64,000 nucleotides of DNA from contig CALRQJ020000002.1 of NCBI GenBank assembly GCA_943370285.1, forward strand, positions 372,001 to 436,000, in the 5' to 3' direction. The stretch comes from CALRQJ02 sp943370285 (GTDB lineage Bacteria > Bacteroidota > Bacteroidia > Chitinophagales > Chitinophagaceae). The position numbers were made by a program, and so were the translations under genes. Below, piece by piece: positions 33,767 through 43,461 of this stretch. Under the pieces are notes generated by a model. The model was not told where the DNA came from, made no database searches, and saw only the letters and a program-made list of their open reading frames with translations. Each line of letters begins with the position of its first letter. Within the stretch, counting starts at the first letter, position 1.

Positions 33767-36700
33767 TTATCGCATTAAAGCAACAAAACCTGATAACGGT
33801 TTTGTACCCGTTTTGGTGTCTATCAAGTAGTAATAAACCCCTACAGGCAACATTTTACCGTTTTGGGTTCCGTCCCAAGGTTTATTGTAGCCAACCGACC
33901 GAAATATCGGTTGTCCTTGACGGTTGAAAACATCAACGGTACAACCCGGGTATGAGTTCAAGTAATTGATATTCCACACATCATTAATGCCATCTTTATT
34001 TGGGCTAAAAGCATTGGGTATCACAGGTGCTTTTAACATCTGTACTAAAATATCATCCGTTGCTTCGCACCCAAAATCGTTGCTTACCAATACGTTATAA
34101 AGCTGGTCGGCTTTTGGTGAGACTCTAGGTTTTTGAATCAATGCATTGTCCAAATAAATCGGTGGAGACCACAAATAATCAAAATTTGTTCCTCCACCAG
34201 TTACGGAAAGATTGAGTATTTGGCTTCCGTTTTCCAATACAAAAATATCCGGACCGGCATTAATTTGTGGTATCGGTCTAACGGTGATAGTATTTCTGAT
34301 GGTATCAAAGCAACCATTATTGGCTACAAAAACATACGCAATCGTTTGCGTACTTTGTCCGGCCTGATTAGGAAAAAAGTTACCGTTCGGCAGTATTCCA
34401 AGCCCTAAATAAGTACCAATTCCGGTTAATGCAGAAGTATCGGAGGCTTGGTTGATGGTTACACTGGTGATATTTTCACAAACATCGGGGATGGGTGAGA
34501 AAACCAATTTCGGAACAGCTCTTAAGATAATGGTATCAAATTTTTCTACCATGCAACTCGTTCCGGAAAAAGCCACATATTTTACAATCACTTGCTTGGT
34601 TAGTGGTGCTCCAAAAGAAGCATATTGTTTGCTAAACTGCTCACCTGTTGTTGGTGTGCTATCTTCTGTAACATCGGCATTATCGGGCCAATTCCAGAAA
34701 ATCTGAATTTTACTAATAGAACCAATATTGATGGTAGATTGGTTGGTTACTACCAAAGGTTGAGTAGTGCAAATATTTTTGCTTAAAGCATTGAATTGGA
34801 TGACGGCTATATCACTTACTGCAAGCATGCTTGATGCAGAATCGACACATCCGGCTGCAGATGTGACCTGTATTTGAATATTGTAATTGCCTGCCGTTGC
34901 AAATGTTTGTGTTGGATTTTTTACGGTTGAAGTATTTCCATTGTCAAAATCCCATACATAAGTAAACTGATTTGCTGTTCCATCGCTGATGGTTGAATTA
35001 TCTGTAAACTGTCCTATTTCTCCTGCACAAATGGTTGGCAAACTGAAACTAACCTGCGGAATTGGGTTTACACTGATGCTTTTAAACGCCGTATCACTCA
35101 CACAGCCTTTAGCATCTGTTGCAATCAAAAATGCATTAAAACTATTTACACTATTATATATATGTGTTGGCGCTGCAACATTAGCAGTTGCCCCATCACC
35201 AAAACCCCAATTCCATTGCGTAATATTACCGTTAGATGAGCTAGAAATATCCTGAAAACCAAAACTTCTGTTGACACATCGAATATTTCCGGTGGTAAAG
35301 TTGGCTACCGGTTTGGCTAGAATTTGAATCACTTGAGGAAATGTATCTGACTGACAATTTGAGCTATTGGTAACTACCAACTTAACAGTATATGTTCCTG
35401 AATTGATGAACGTATAAATTGGATTCTGTTGGGTAGAATTACCACCATCTCCAAATATCCATGACCATTGTGTAATGTTAGATCCGGAACTTGTATTGGT
35501 AAAACTTACCGGTGTATTTACACAAGCTTCTACAGGAGCTGTAAATTGTGCGGTTGGTTTTGTAATAGGTTGAACTGATTTAGTGGTATCTGCTTTGCAA
35601 CCGGCACCGGATGTTACTTCTAATTTTACATTGTACGGATTAGTATTGGGGAAAATATTGCTTGGGTTTGATATGGTGGCTGTATTGCCATCGCCAAATG
35701 TCCACAAATACTGAAACTGGTTAACCGTATTATCTCCTATCGTTGAAGTACTGTTGAAATTAACACTGTTTGATGGTGTACAGAAAGGTGTAGCAACAAA
35801 ATCTACCCTCGGTTTTACATTCACTGTAACAACAACACTATCTCTTGAACCACAACCTGGATTAGATGCAAAACTGGTTTGTACATAATATTTTACAGGT
35901 AGCGGACTATTGGTGAAATTATCTAACCCTGTAAAAACCGGATTTGAAATAGTAGTGCTTGATAATCCGGTATTGGGTGACCAAGAATACAAATAGTTGG
36001 GGTTATTAGCTGTACCGATTTGCATGGATTCTTTCGGACATAGCGTAACATTGGTTCCGGCTTCTCCCGGCGGCATTTCGGTATAGATAATTACATTTTT
36101 GATGGAATGATTATCTGTAAAACCACCTGTACTAGCGGTAAATCCCAAATAGCCATTAAAATTAAACTGTTGAAATCCGGTGAGATACAAAGTATTGTTG
36201 ACGAAAACAGAGATGGTACCATTGTCATATTCTACCCTTGCCCGATTAAATGCATTAGAACGGATAAATGACAATGCACCATTGGTATTATCCAAGGTTG
36301 GCTGACTAACACATTCGCCTGCATAACCTGCCCCCCATCTGATTTGAATTTTAGGAACAGTAGTTCCGCAATTCTGATACGTATCAAAACAAACTTTTAG
36401 CCCATTTGCTGAAGCAGGAATACCCAATCCGCCACCCGAAACAAACCCCGTTGGCGGAACATCTAAAAAACAAAAAGCCAAACCATCAGCTCCGGTTCCA
36501 TCAAACATTCGAAAATCAAATTCTGCTTTCCATCTATTACAAACACCAAGGTTAATCGGTTGATTATAAAAGACCGCACCACTTCTAAATGTTTGGGTAC
36601 GACACAACACAATTTCGCTATTGGCAACACCAGCTGTATTACTTACAGCAGCGTCACCTATCAAATTCCAGCCAGAAGTATTAACAGGAATACCATCTAA

Positions 36701-36790
36701 CCTTGCAAATACAAAATTTTGAGCAATCGATTGTTCACATATCAGCAATGAAAACGCTACCAATAACTTGGTTAGACACCTAGTAAGCAT
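33767..36790 (-). CDS. Secreted lectin/PKD-repeat protein with T9SS type B sorting domain
   Basis: A 1007-residue surface protein. After a signal peptide (about 1-24, ending SIAQ) comes an L-type lectin-like domain at about 25-235, with FYNQPINLGVCNRWKAEFDF and TGADGLAFCFLDV. At least four PKD-type repeats follow (about 326-410, 411-495, 496-577 and 578-660), each with a WxFGDG-type turn such as WTFGDGNT or WIFGDGGN. Less regular beta domains then run to 920. The C-terminal 85 residues are a gliding-motility (CHU_C, type B) sorting domain: PNAFSPNKDGINDVWNI, then PWDGTQNGKMLPVGVYYY. It should pass the outer membrane by the type IX system and stay on the surface or be released. The lectin domain suggests glycan binding. 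Confidence 0.92.
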   Translation of the reverse strand: MLTRCLTKLLVAFSLLICEQSIAQNFVFARLDGIPVNTSGWNLIGDAAVSNTAGVANSEIVLCRTQTFRSGAVFYNQPINLGVCNRWKAEFDFRMFDGTGADGLAFCFLDVPPTGFVSGGGLGIPASANGLKVCFDTYQNCGTTVPKIQIRWGAGYAGECVSQPTLDNTNGALSFIRSNAFNRARVEYDNGTISVFVNNTLYLTGFQQFNFNGYLGFTASTGGFTDNHSIKNVIIYTEMPPGEAGTNVTLCPKESMQIGTANNPNYLYSWSPNTGLSSTTISNPVFTGLDNFTNSPLPVKYYVQTSFASNPGCGSRDSVVVTVNVKPRVDFVATPFCTPSNSVNFNSTSTIGDNTVNQFQYLWTFGDGNTATISNPSNIFPNTNPYNVKLEVTSGAGCKADTTKSVQPITKPTAQFTAPVEACVNTPVSFTNTSSGSNITQWSWIFGDGGNSTQQNPIYTFINSGTYTVKLVVTNSSNCQSDTFPQVIQILAKPVANFTTGNIRCVNRSFGFQDISSSSNGNITQWNWGFGDGATANVAAPTHIYNSVNSFNAFLIATDAKGCVSDTAFKSISVNPIPQVSFSLPTICAGEIGQFTDNSTISDGTANQFTYVWDFDNGNTSTVKNPTQTFATAGNYNIQIQVTSAAGCVDSASSMLAVSDIAVIQFNALSKNICTTQPLVVTNQSTINIGSISKIQIFWNWPDNADVTEDSTPTTGEQFSKQYASFGAPLTKQVIVKYVAFSGTSCMVEKFDTIILRAVPKLVFSPIPDVCENITSVTINQASDTSALTGIGTYLGLGILPNGNFFPNQAGQSTQTIAYVFVANNGCFDTIRNTITVRPIPQINAGPDIFVLENGSQILNLSVTGGGTNFDYLWSPPIYLDNALIQKPRVSPKADQLYNVLVSNDFGCEATDDILVQMLKAPVIPNAFSPNKDGINDVWNINYLNSYPGCTVDVFNRQGQPIFRSVGYNKPWDGTQNGKMLPVGVYYYLIDTKTGTKPLSGFVALMR

Positions 36791-36799
36791 GCCGTAAAT

Positions 36800-39700
36800 T
36801 TATTTCAAAATAGTCACAGAACCAGCAATTTGTTTACGACCATTCTTAGGATTAACAATATAATAGTAAGTACCTACAGGCAAAGGTTTTCCTTTTACCG
36901 TACCATCCCAAGGCTTAGTGTATCCTTCACTACGGAAAATGGAGGCACCGCTACGATCAAAAACTTCTATCGTACAACCCGGATAGCTTTCTAAGTATTT
37001 AATATTCCAAACATCGTTAATGCCGTCTGCATTGGGTGAAAACGCATTTGGAATAGAAGGTGCTAACAATACTTTTACAAACACATCATCATCAACTGCA
37101 CAATTTCCTCTACCTGTAACGGTAATCGTATAGGTAATATCCGCCAACGGCGTAGACCTTGGATTTTTGATATTGGCACTATCCAAATACAAACTTGGCG
37201 ACCAAGCGTAAGATAAATCATTACCTGTTGCCACCGGTTGTAAAATGGTATTTCCGCCTTCTAACACAAACAAATCTGGTCCGGCATTCACCGTTGGATA
37301 TGGATGAACAGTTAACGGCTTAATCATCGTATCTGATACACAACCCAACGAATTATAAATATGTAACGATACATTGTAAGTTCTGTCGGTGCTATACAAT
37401 TTCACCGGATTACGAATGGTGTCTGTTGTACCGTCATCAAAATTCCAGCGCCATTTGGTTACTGTTCCATTCATACCATTGCTAATGTCTGTAAAAGCAA
37501 AATCATCGCCCAAACACACTTCATTAGGATTGAACGTAAAATCAGCTTTTGGCTGAGGATATACCGTAGTCAATGACTTCGTCAATGAATCCACACAATT
37601 GTTATTCGTAGTAATGATCAACTTAACATTGTAAGGGCCAAGTGCAAAATAACGATGTATAGGATTTTGCTGTGCAGATGTTCCGCCATCACCAAAACTC
37701 CATTTGTAATTAAACAATAGTTGAGAACCATCGGCAATAGTAGATGCATCATTAAACTGACCATTACCATCTGGCAAGCAAATGGACGGCAAACTGAAAT
37801 TTACAATAGGTAAAGGATGAACTGCAATGGTTTTTGCTACAGGCAAGCTAATACAACCACTATCTGTCAATACCCTTAAACTAGCATTATAATTTCCGGC
37901 TGTGGTATAAGTTTTTACAAACGTTGTACCGCTATTGTTATTGCTGGTATTGCCATCGCCAAAATTCCACTGCCATTGTACAATATTGCTGAAATTGGCT
38001 ACAGAAGTATCAGAGAAGCTGATACCATTTCTTTCGCAAGTTGGATTGCTATATCCCCAAACAGCTGTTGGCGAAGGCCATACTGTAATGGGTTTTGTAG
38101 CAGAATCTCTACAACCCATGTTTGAAGTGTAGAGGTATTGAATATTGTGTGTTCCAACCCCTGCTGTAGCAGGATTAAACAAACCGGTTGGACTAACCCC
38201 ATTGCCGGTGAATAAGAATCCACCCGTTACAAAACCCGATTCTGTAGCCTGTGTAATTTGACGAGGTGTTGCTTCAAAGCAAATACCCGGCATAGTCTGA
38301 AAACTTACTTTAGGACTAGCATGCACCGTAATGGTTTTGATTACATCATCTAAGCAACTTCCGCCTGAGTAAGCAATAAAACGAACTTGATAGGTTTTAG
38401 AAGCCGGTGTTTGAAAATCGGGATATATGTTACTGTAAATTTTGTTAGGCGTTGGCATATCATCGGTAAAAATGGTAGCCGGTGCATTTATATTGTCCCA
38501 AATAATTTGCACTTTGGTAATGGTTCCAAAATCTACCGTAGAAGTATTTTGAATTTGTACCGGCAAATTGCTACATAAACCGCTGTTATTGAGTACTGCA
38601 AAATCAGCTACCGGAATAGCACCATTCACGGTAATGACCTGTGTTAAAGTATCCACACAATTGTCTTTACTCGTTACAGTTAATTTAACGGGATATAAAC
38701 CAATAGCAGAATATTTATGCTGCGGATTTATCAGCGTTGATGTATTCGGATTTGCCATGGTAGCATTGGGGTCCCCGAAATTCCATAGATAGGTAAACTG
38801 ACTTTGAGAGTTATCTGCTATGCTGCTGGTATCGGTAAATAATGCAAAAGCATCTGTTAAACATACTTCGGGCAAAATAAACCCAACTTCGGGTTGCGGG
38901 TTTACCCGAATAGGCTTACTGATGGTATCACTCTTACAACCTTTACTATTGATGGTAGCTAATCGAATGGTATAGTTGCCCCATGTACTATAAGTTTTGG
39001 GGAATGGATTACCATTGGTAAGATTTGCATTAGTAGCATCGCCAAAATCCCAATACCAATTGGTACTTGTGCCCACATTTGGATTAGTGAGGTTAGTGAT
39101 AGTAACCTGCTTGGTTTCGCAACTAGGCAATGAAGTACTGAAATCAGGCGAAGGCAAAGGATGAACGATGACCTCTTTTGTCATGGTATCGCTGATACAA
39201 CCTTTATCGGTATACATAAATAGTTTAACCGTAAATGTATCAGCAGTTGCATAACGGTGCCGAGGGTTTTGTATCGTATCGGTAGTACCGTCACCAAAAT
39301 CCCAACGCCATCTCACTACCGCACTTCCAAACCCATTGCTGGCATCGGTAAATACCGTTGTATCTCTTAAACAAACCTCGGTAGTTGCTGTAAAATCAGC
39401 TTTCGGTTGAGCATATACCGTGGTTAAGCTCTTTGTTGTTGAATCAATACAACCATTGACTGAAGTAACGATTAGTTTAACATCAAATGGTCCGGTTGAA
39501 TTATAATTATGTGTTGGGGCAGCAGTTGTTGCCGTACCGCCATCGCCAAAAAACCACTGGTAACCGAATTGTGCTTGAGTACCATCGCTAATGACGGAGA
39601 GACTTGTAAAACTTGCTGCACCAACCGGTAGACAAACAATCGGTAAACTAAAATCAGGTACGGGGTTAGGATGAATAACAAATGTTTGTGCGGTAGAATC

Positions 39701-41887
39701 TTTACAGCCTGAATTACTTTTTACCACTAAACTAACGGTATAACTTCCAACAACAGGGAAGCTTTGGGTGACTGGTGCATTGGTGGAGTTAGTAATAACG
39801 ATACCCCCAGGGAAATACCATTTCCATTCCACAATGGTACCTACGCCTATTGTAGAAGAATCGGTAAAAGTGATGGGCTTAGCAATACACTTGGGTAAGG
39901 AAGAACCAAATTTTGAAATAGGCTTCTCAGAAATGATAACATTTTTAATAGTATCTGCCAAGCAACCGATATCCGTGATTGACGTTAATTTAACCGGATA
40001 GGTTTGAGCTGTAGCATACCGCTTTTTTGGATTACGAACAGAGTCAATGCTGCCATCACCAAACTCCCAATTCCATTTGATTACCTGACGACCAAAACCA
40101 TTAGTGGCATCGGTAAAATAGAGTGTGTCAGTTAAGCAACCTGTATGGGTATAGTTAAAATCTGCCGCTGGTTTATCGAACACCACTACATCATAACTAA
40201 TTTCTTGTAAACCACTACAACCATCGGAAGTTGGGTTATTAACCGTAACTTTTACAGGATACGTACCGGATGCAGAAAATAAATAATTACCCGGCAATTT
40301 ATAGACATATAAGGTACGACCATCTCTTACAAAACTACTGTCAGCTACTGGACTATTATTAACTACCGTTGTATTGGGTGATTGATTAGGATTATTATTA
40401 AAATCCCAGTTTAATGATAAAGGCTGATATGGGAGGGTAATTGCATAATTAAAAGGTGTGCCTTTACACGTTGCGGGAAAATTTATGGATGCAAATTGAT
40501 TTTGGATGGTGACGTATTGATATAAGTCTAAAACATTAGCTCCAGCATTATAACCATAAGTCTCGGCAGGTCCAAATCCATAGGCGATAGCATTAAACCC
40601 AGAATCAGATTGAATAGTATGAACACCAGCAGAAACAGGAATTCTACCATAAGAATATCCTGTAAGTTGAGGATGAACAACAAAATTTGTCGTAGTACTT
40701 ATTCCATCTAATCTAAAAGAATTGACCCCATTTGTAGGTATAGTAACATTTATGAAATGTGACCCAATTTGAAAATTGTTTGTAGAGTTCAAAATAACCT
40801 TATTGATATTTTGCTCAATAGGACTTAAATAAATAACCTCTGGGTCACCGTTGCCTGTACCGCTGCACTGTCCTTGGCTTGGAATGTATTGAGCAACCAT
40901 AATTGGTTTATCAGATTCAATATAATTTGGCGTGTTATTTTCAAACTGGTAATAAAAATTACCTACTAATCCTGTAAGGGTGGTACCATTGAGTTTAACA
41001 ATAGCAGTTGGATCTGAAACACAAACCCTGTAATAATTTCTATTATAATTTTGCGCCGGGGTTGTTAAATACCTTTTACCCCAAGCACTTTTTGGAAAGG
41101 CTTGTACGATGTAATTGTCTGCGGATGAATTAGAAGGAGCTAATGGACAGTTAATATTGATTTTGCCACTTCCTGAGAAAACAGCAATCCGCTTACAACC
41201 TGCCCCACCGGAACTGATACTTTTTATGGTTGATCCAGTTAAATCCACACCATTGTTTCCAGTGGTAGTTCCCATAACATTAAGAATTTGACCTTGGGTC
41301 AATTGGAAATTATAAGTACCTCCTGCAACCATGCTTTGGGTATTAGCGGTTGGCTTAACCTCAACGGTTGTAGTTCCTGTATCAACAGCTACAACAAAAA
41401 AGTAACAATTAGAATTTGCTTCATTCGAATACTGAGTAAAATTTATTGAGTAGTATTCTTTACCTAAAGTATTCGTAGGGAAAAGCAAAGTAGCACCTGA
41501 AACTGAAGCATTATAAATATGCGTATATGCAACTACGGGTTTGTCAGCTGTAATGTGGATACCTTTATTTGAAATACCCTCCGAAGTCAATCTAGCATCT
41601 TGAGCACCCGTTTTTGGGATCGGATTGGAGGTGAAAATAGTATTAGCAGGAACATTATTGTAGGTTGCTACATAACCTAGACTTGGTATCTCAACCTTAA
41701 TATTTGTAACTGATTCTGTAGCAAAATACAAAACCATTTCTTGCTGATTTACTGGAGAACCGGTAATATACCTAATATGATAACCGTATCCCAACCAAAA
41801 ATCCTTCCCTTTATTTGAAAAGTCTTGTGCAAAAATTTGATAACAACTAACAAGCAACGTAAGCGTAAGCAGTATTCTTTGTTTCAT
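36800..41887 (-). CDS. Giant IgGFc-binding/PKD-repeat surface protein with T9SS type B sorting domain
   Basis: The largest product here, 1695 residues. A signal peptide (1-21) leads into an IgGFc-binding-type N-terminal domain (about 25-440), with NKGKDFWLGYGYHIRY and KPVVAYTHIYNASVSGATLL. About nine PKD-like repeats follow from 572 to 1530, with WEFGDGS, WFFGDGG, WDFGDGTTDT, WNFGDGNT, WSFGDGG and similar turns. The end is a CHU_C / type B sorting domain (1613-1695) closely resembling that of the next gene. A two-repeat module is duplicated (740-915 and 1357-1535). It heads a three-gene operon, 9 bp before the lectin/PKD gene. Such proteins act as adhesins or matrix scaffolds. Confidence 0.92.
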   Translation of the reverse strand: MKQRILLTLTLLVSCYQIFAQDFSNKGKDFWLGYGYHIRYITGSPVNQQEMVLYFATESVTNIKVEIPSLGYVATYNNVPANTIFTSNPIPKTGAQDARLTSEGISNKGIHITADKPVVAYTHIYNASVSGATLLFPTNTLGKEYYSINFTQYSNEANSNCYFFVVAVDTGTTTVEVKPTANTQSMVAGGTYNFQLTQGQILNVMGTTTGNNGVDLTGSTIKSISSGGAGCKRIAVFSGSGKININCPLAPSNSSADNYIVQAFPKSAWGKRYLTTPAQNYNRNYYRVCVSDPTAIVKLNGTTLTGLVGNFYYQFENNTPNYIESDKPIMVAQYIPSQGQCSGTGNGDPEVIYLSPIEQNINKVILNSTNNFQIGSHFINVTIPTNGVNSFRLDGISTTTNFVVHPQLTGYSYGRIPVSAGVHTIQSDSGFNAIAYGFGPAETYGYNAGANVLDLYQYVTIQNQFASINFPATCKGTPFNYAITLPYQPLSLNWDFNNNPNQSPNTTVVNNSPVADSSFVRDGRTLYVYKLPGNYLFSASGTYPVKVTVNNPTSDGCSGLQEISYDVVVFDKPAADFNYTHTGCLTDTLYFTDATNGFGRQVIKWNWEFGDGSIDSVRNPKKRYATAQTYPVKLTSITDIGCLADTIKNVIISEKPISKFGSSLPKCIAKPITFTDSSTIGVGTIVEWKWYFPGGIVITNSTNAPVTQSFPVVGSYTVSLVVKSNSGCKDSTAQTFVIHPNPVPDFSLPIVCLPVGAASFTSLSVISDGTQAQFGYQWFFGDGGTATTAAPTHNYNSTGPFDVKLIVTSVNGCIDSTTKSLTTVYAQPKADFTATTEVCLRDTTVFTDASNGFGSAVVRWRWDFGDGTTDTIQNPRHRYATADTFTVKLFMYTDKGCISDTMTKEVIVHPLPSPDFSTSLPSCETKQVTITNLTNPNVGTSTNWYWDFGDATNANLTNGNPFPKTYSTWGNYTIRLATINSKGCKSDTISKPIRVNPQPEVGFILPEVCLTDAFALFTDTSSIADNSQSQFTYLWNFGDPNATMANPNTSTLINPQHKYSAIGLYPVKLTVTSKDNCVDTLTQVITVNGAIPVADFAVLNNSGLCSNLPVQIQNTSTVDFGTITKVQIIWDNINAPATIFTDDMPTPNKIYSNIYPDFQTPASKTYQVRFIAYSGGSCLDDVIKTITVHASPKVSFQTMPGICFEATPRQITQATESGFVTGGFLFTGNGVSPTGLFNPATAGVGTHNIQYLYTSNMGCRDSATKPITVWPSPTAVWGYSNPTCERNGISFSDTSVANFSNIVQWQWNFGDGNTSNNNSGTTFVKTYTTAGNYNASLRVLTDSGCISLPVAKTIAVHPLPIVNFSLPSICLPDGNGQFNDASTIADGSQLLFNYKWSFGDGGTSAQQNPIHRYFALGPYNVKLIITTNNNCVDSLTKSLTTVYPQPKADFTFNPNEVCLGDDFAFTDISNGMNGTVTKWRWNFDDGTTDTIRNPVKLYSTDRTYNVSLHIYNSLGCVSDTMIKPLTVHPYPTVNAGPDLFVLEGGNTILQPVATGNDLSYAWSPSLYLDSANIKNPRSTPLADITYTITVTGRGNCAVDDDVFVKVLLAPSIPNAFSPNADGINDVWNIKYLESYPGCTIEVFDRSGASIFRSEGYTKPWDGTVKGKPLPVGTYYYIVNPKNGRKQIAGSVTILK
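37283..37819 (-). repeat. Second copy of a two-PKD module in the 1695-residue protein
   Basis: Encodes about residues 1357-1535. It matches the module at 39143-39670, with shared blocks SLP.ICLP, FGDGG, DVKLI/NVKLI, KSLTTVY.QPKADFT, EVCL, WRW.F.DGTTDTI.NP and GC.SDTM.K. This suggests duplication of a two-repeat segment. Confidence 0.65.
39143..39670 (-). repeat. First copy of a two-PKD module in the 1695-residue protein
   Basis: Encodes about residues 740-915, beginning NPVPDFSLPIVCLP and ending DTMTKEVIVHPLP. It corresponds over its full length to residues 1357-1535 and more closely than to the other PKD repeats of the protein. Confidence 0.65.
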
Positions 41888-41913
41888 ATCCCGTCGGTGG
41901 TGGCTTAAAGTGA

Positions 41914-41947
41914 CCTAAGACCGCAATTTACGGCTTAGGTTTAACAA
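41914..41947 (-). promoter_or_regulatory. Possible promoter and overlapping inverted repeat of the T9SS operon
   Basis: On the minus strand, TTG (41945-41947) is followed after 14 bp by TAAATTGC (41923-41930), a weak -33/-7 pair with short spacing, giving a leader of about 30 nt before the ATG at 41887. The -7 region lies in the loop of an inverted repeat, CCTAAG (41914-41919) and CTTAGG (41934-41939) with inner CCG/CGG pairs, which could be an operator or a 5' hairpin. Confidence 0.35.
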
Positions 41948-42013
41948 GTTTTTAGGGAAACTGTTAAAATGTACAGATAGTTTTTAACGATTGTTCGTTG
42001 CCTGAAAATGAAA

Positions 42014-42658
42014 TTATTCCAACACCAATGTTTGTGCTTGCGGCCCGGTGCAAAACAATAGATCCAATACACTCAAATTGGGAAGAAAGCCCAAACGATC
42101 TTCAAACACTTGTGGGTACACCGGCTGCCAGCTATCTGCATCATTTTGCAAAGTTCCGGGTTTGGTGAAATAGCGGCCCTCTTCCCAATTTTCGGGTAGC
42201 GTTTTGAGGAATGTATCAGTATGACTAACTGTCAGTTTTAACTTCAACACTTTCATCAACCAACTGCATGTGGCGGCATCTAGTTGCCATAAAAATTCAT
42301 GTTGGGTAAAGAGGAGTTGTTGCACCGAATCGGCATAAAATTCAAAGAATGGGGCTTTGCGATAAGAGGATTCTATGGCTCGCCAATGTTGCTGCTGCCA
42401 TCTCTCGGAATAGTTAATGTTAACTTCACTCGATAGCGTTTTTTGCTCTCTTCCACCAACTAATGGTACAGACAAAACAATCGGTCCGTTAGCCCCGGAA
42501 ATGACCGTTCGGTTCCTAAAACTGAGTTTGGGATGCCAATCGTATAGTTCAAATGCAATATTCGAGTATTTTGATAATTTTTTAAACCAATCAATACACC
42601 CAAAATATTGATATTCAGTTAATAATACTATATTTTTATCATTTTTATTCATTGCCAA
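42014..42658 (-). CDS. WbqC family protein
   Basis: A 214-residue protein of the WbqC family, whose genes often lie in polysaccharide or LPS clusters and whose enzymatic role is not settled. Typical parts are the start VLLTEYQYFGCIDWFKKLSK, then SFRNRTVISGANGPIVLSVP. The NYSERWQQQHWRAIESSYRK block is followed by APFFEFY. No signal or membrane helix is visible. It stands alone here with no polysaccharide genes nearby, although the heptose kinase and lpxB are elsewhere in the window. The upstream 220 bp are very AT-rich and show nothing I can name except a promoter for the divergent lipoprotein gene. Confidence 0.88.
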   Translation of the reverse strand: MAMNKNDKNIVLLTEYQYFGCIDWFKKLSKYSNIAFELYDWHPKLSFRNRTVISGANGPIVLSVPLVGGREQKTLSSEVNINYSERWQQQHWRAIESSYRKAPFFEFYADSVQQLLFTQHEFLWQLDAATCSWLMKVLKLKLTVSHTDTFLKTLPENWEEGRYFTKPGTLQNDADSWQPVYPQVFEDRLGFLPNLSVLDLLFCTGPQAQTLVLE

Positions 42659-42881
42659 AGAATAATAGTTTTAAACGGTGAATTGTGGATTTAAAGTAAC
42701 TATTTAGTGATTTTATAAATATCATTATTGATAACAATTAATTGAAAATCACATTATTATATACTTTATACAATAGCTAAATTTATTGTCAGCCTTTTTT
42801 CTCCTCATTCTACCACTAATTTTTAACCACATCCTAAATTTTTTAGCTAACTAATTTTAACATTCAGCAAGTTACATCGTT

Positions 42882-42912
42882 TTTGTTTGACCGCTATGCT
42901 TGCCTTAATTTG
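42882..42912 (+). promoter_or_regulatory. Promoter of the LEA2 lipoprotein gene
   Basis: TTTG (42882-42885) and TTAATTTG (42905-42912) are separated by 19 bp, matching the Bacteroidota promoter pattern with one mismatch in the -7 box. Transcription would start near 42919. This places the in-frame ATG at 42887 upstream of the transcript and supports 42932 as the real start. Confidence 0.5.
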
Positions 42913-42931
42913 CAGTAAATTATTCAACACC

Positions 42932-43390
42932 ATGATCAAACAATTGACTGTACTCCTACCCTTTTTGGTAATCCTTACTGCAGCATCTTCTTGTAGTAAA
43001 CCACAGGGATTTGATTACAAAAACATGCAGAATTTTAAGATTCAGCAGCTTGGTTTTAACAAGAGTAAAGTGTCTATGGATTTGGTGTATTATAACCCAA
43101 ACAACTTTGCGGTTGACTTAAAAAAAGTAGACTGTGAAATAAAGTTGGACAATAATTATGTCGGACGTTTTGTCTTAGACACCCTCATGCATATTCCTAA
43201 GAAAGCAGATTTTGCTATCCCCGCACAAATGGAAGTTGACATGAGAAACATATTTAAAAATGCTTTTGATGTGCTATTTAACAAAGAAGTTACGGTAGGT
43301 GCTAAAGGCACAACAAGGGTTGGAAAGGCAGGTGTGTTTGTAACGGTTCCTTTTAATTACGAGGGTAAACACAGTTTCGAAATGTTCTAA
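42932..43390 (+). CDS. LEA type 2 (WHy-domain) lipoprotein
   Basis: A 152-residue lipoprotein. The start at 42932 gives a lipoprotein signal, IKQLTVLLPFLVILTAASSC, with lipidated Cys21. The mature domain shows the LEA2/WHy immunoglobulin-like pattern, KIQQLGFNKSKVSMDLVYYN followed by PNNFAVDLKKVDCEIKLDN, where the YYNPNNF segment is the usual NPN turn of the family. These domains are linked to desiccation or stress proteins and to envelope lipid transport, but no function is established here. A strong terminator follows. Confidence 0.82.
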   Translation: MIKQLTVLLPFLVILTAASSCSKPQGFDYKNMQNFKIQQLGFNKSKVSMDLVYYNPNNFAVDLKKVDCEIKLDNNYVGRFVLDTLMHIPKKADFAIPAQMEVDMRNIFKNAFDVLFNKEVTVGAKGTTRVGKAGVFVTVPFNYEGKHSFEMF

Positions 43391-43410
43391 AAGCTTCAAT
43401 TAAGACTATA

Positions 43411-43438
43411 AAAAAACCGGCAAAAAAGCCGGTTTTTT
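43411..43438. terminator. Bidirectional terminator between convergent genes
   Basis: AAAAAACCGGC (43411-43421) and GCCGGTTTTTT (43428-43438) form a perfect 11-bp stem around an A6 loop, extended by more T. It serves the LEA2 gene on the plus strand and the outer-membrane protein gene ending at 43462 on the minus strand. Confidence 0.9.
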
Positions 43439-43461
43439 TTTGGTGTGATTATCAGGGGATA

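Noticed and set aside
36800..41887. Regularly spaced similar segments that could suggest a CRISPR or tandem DNA repeat array
   Set aside because: They are diverged PKD-domain coding repeats of about 85 residues in one long open frame; there are no short identical repeats with unique spacers.
42659..42881. AT-rich gap between the WbqC and LEA2 genes as a possible RNA gene
   Set aside because: No stable stem pairs or conserved tRNA-like or small-RNA pattern could be found; only the promoter of the LEA2 gene is supported.
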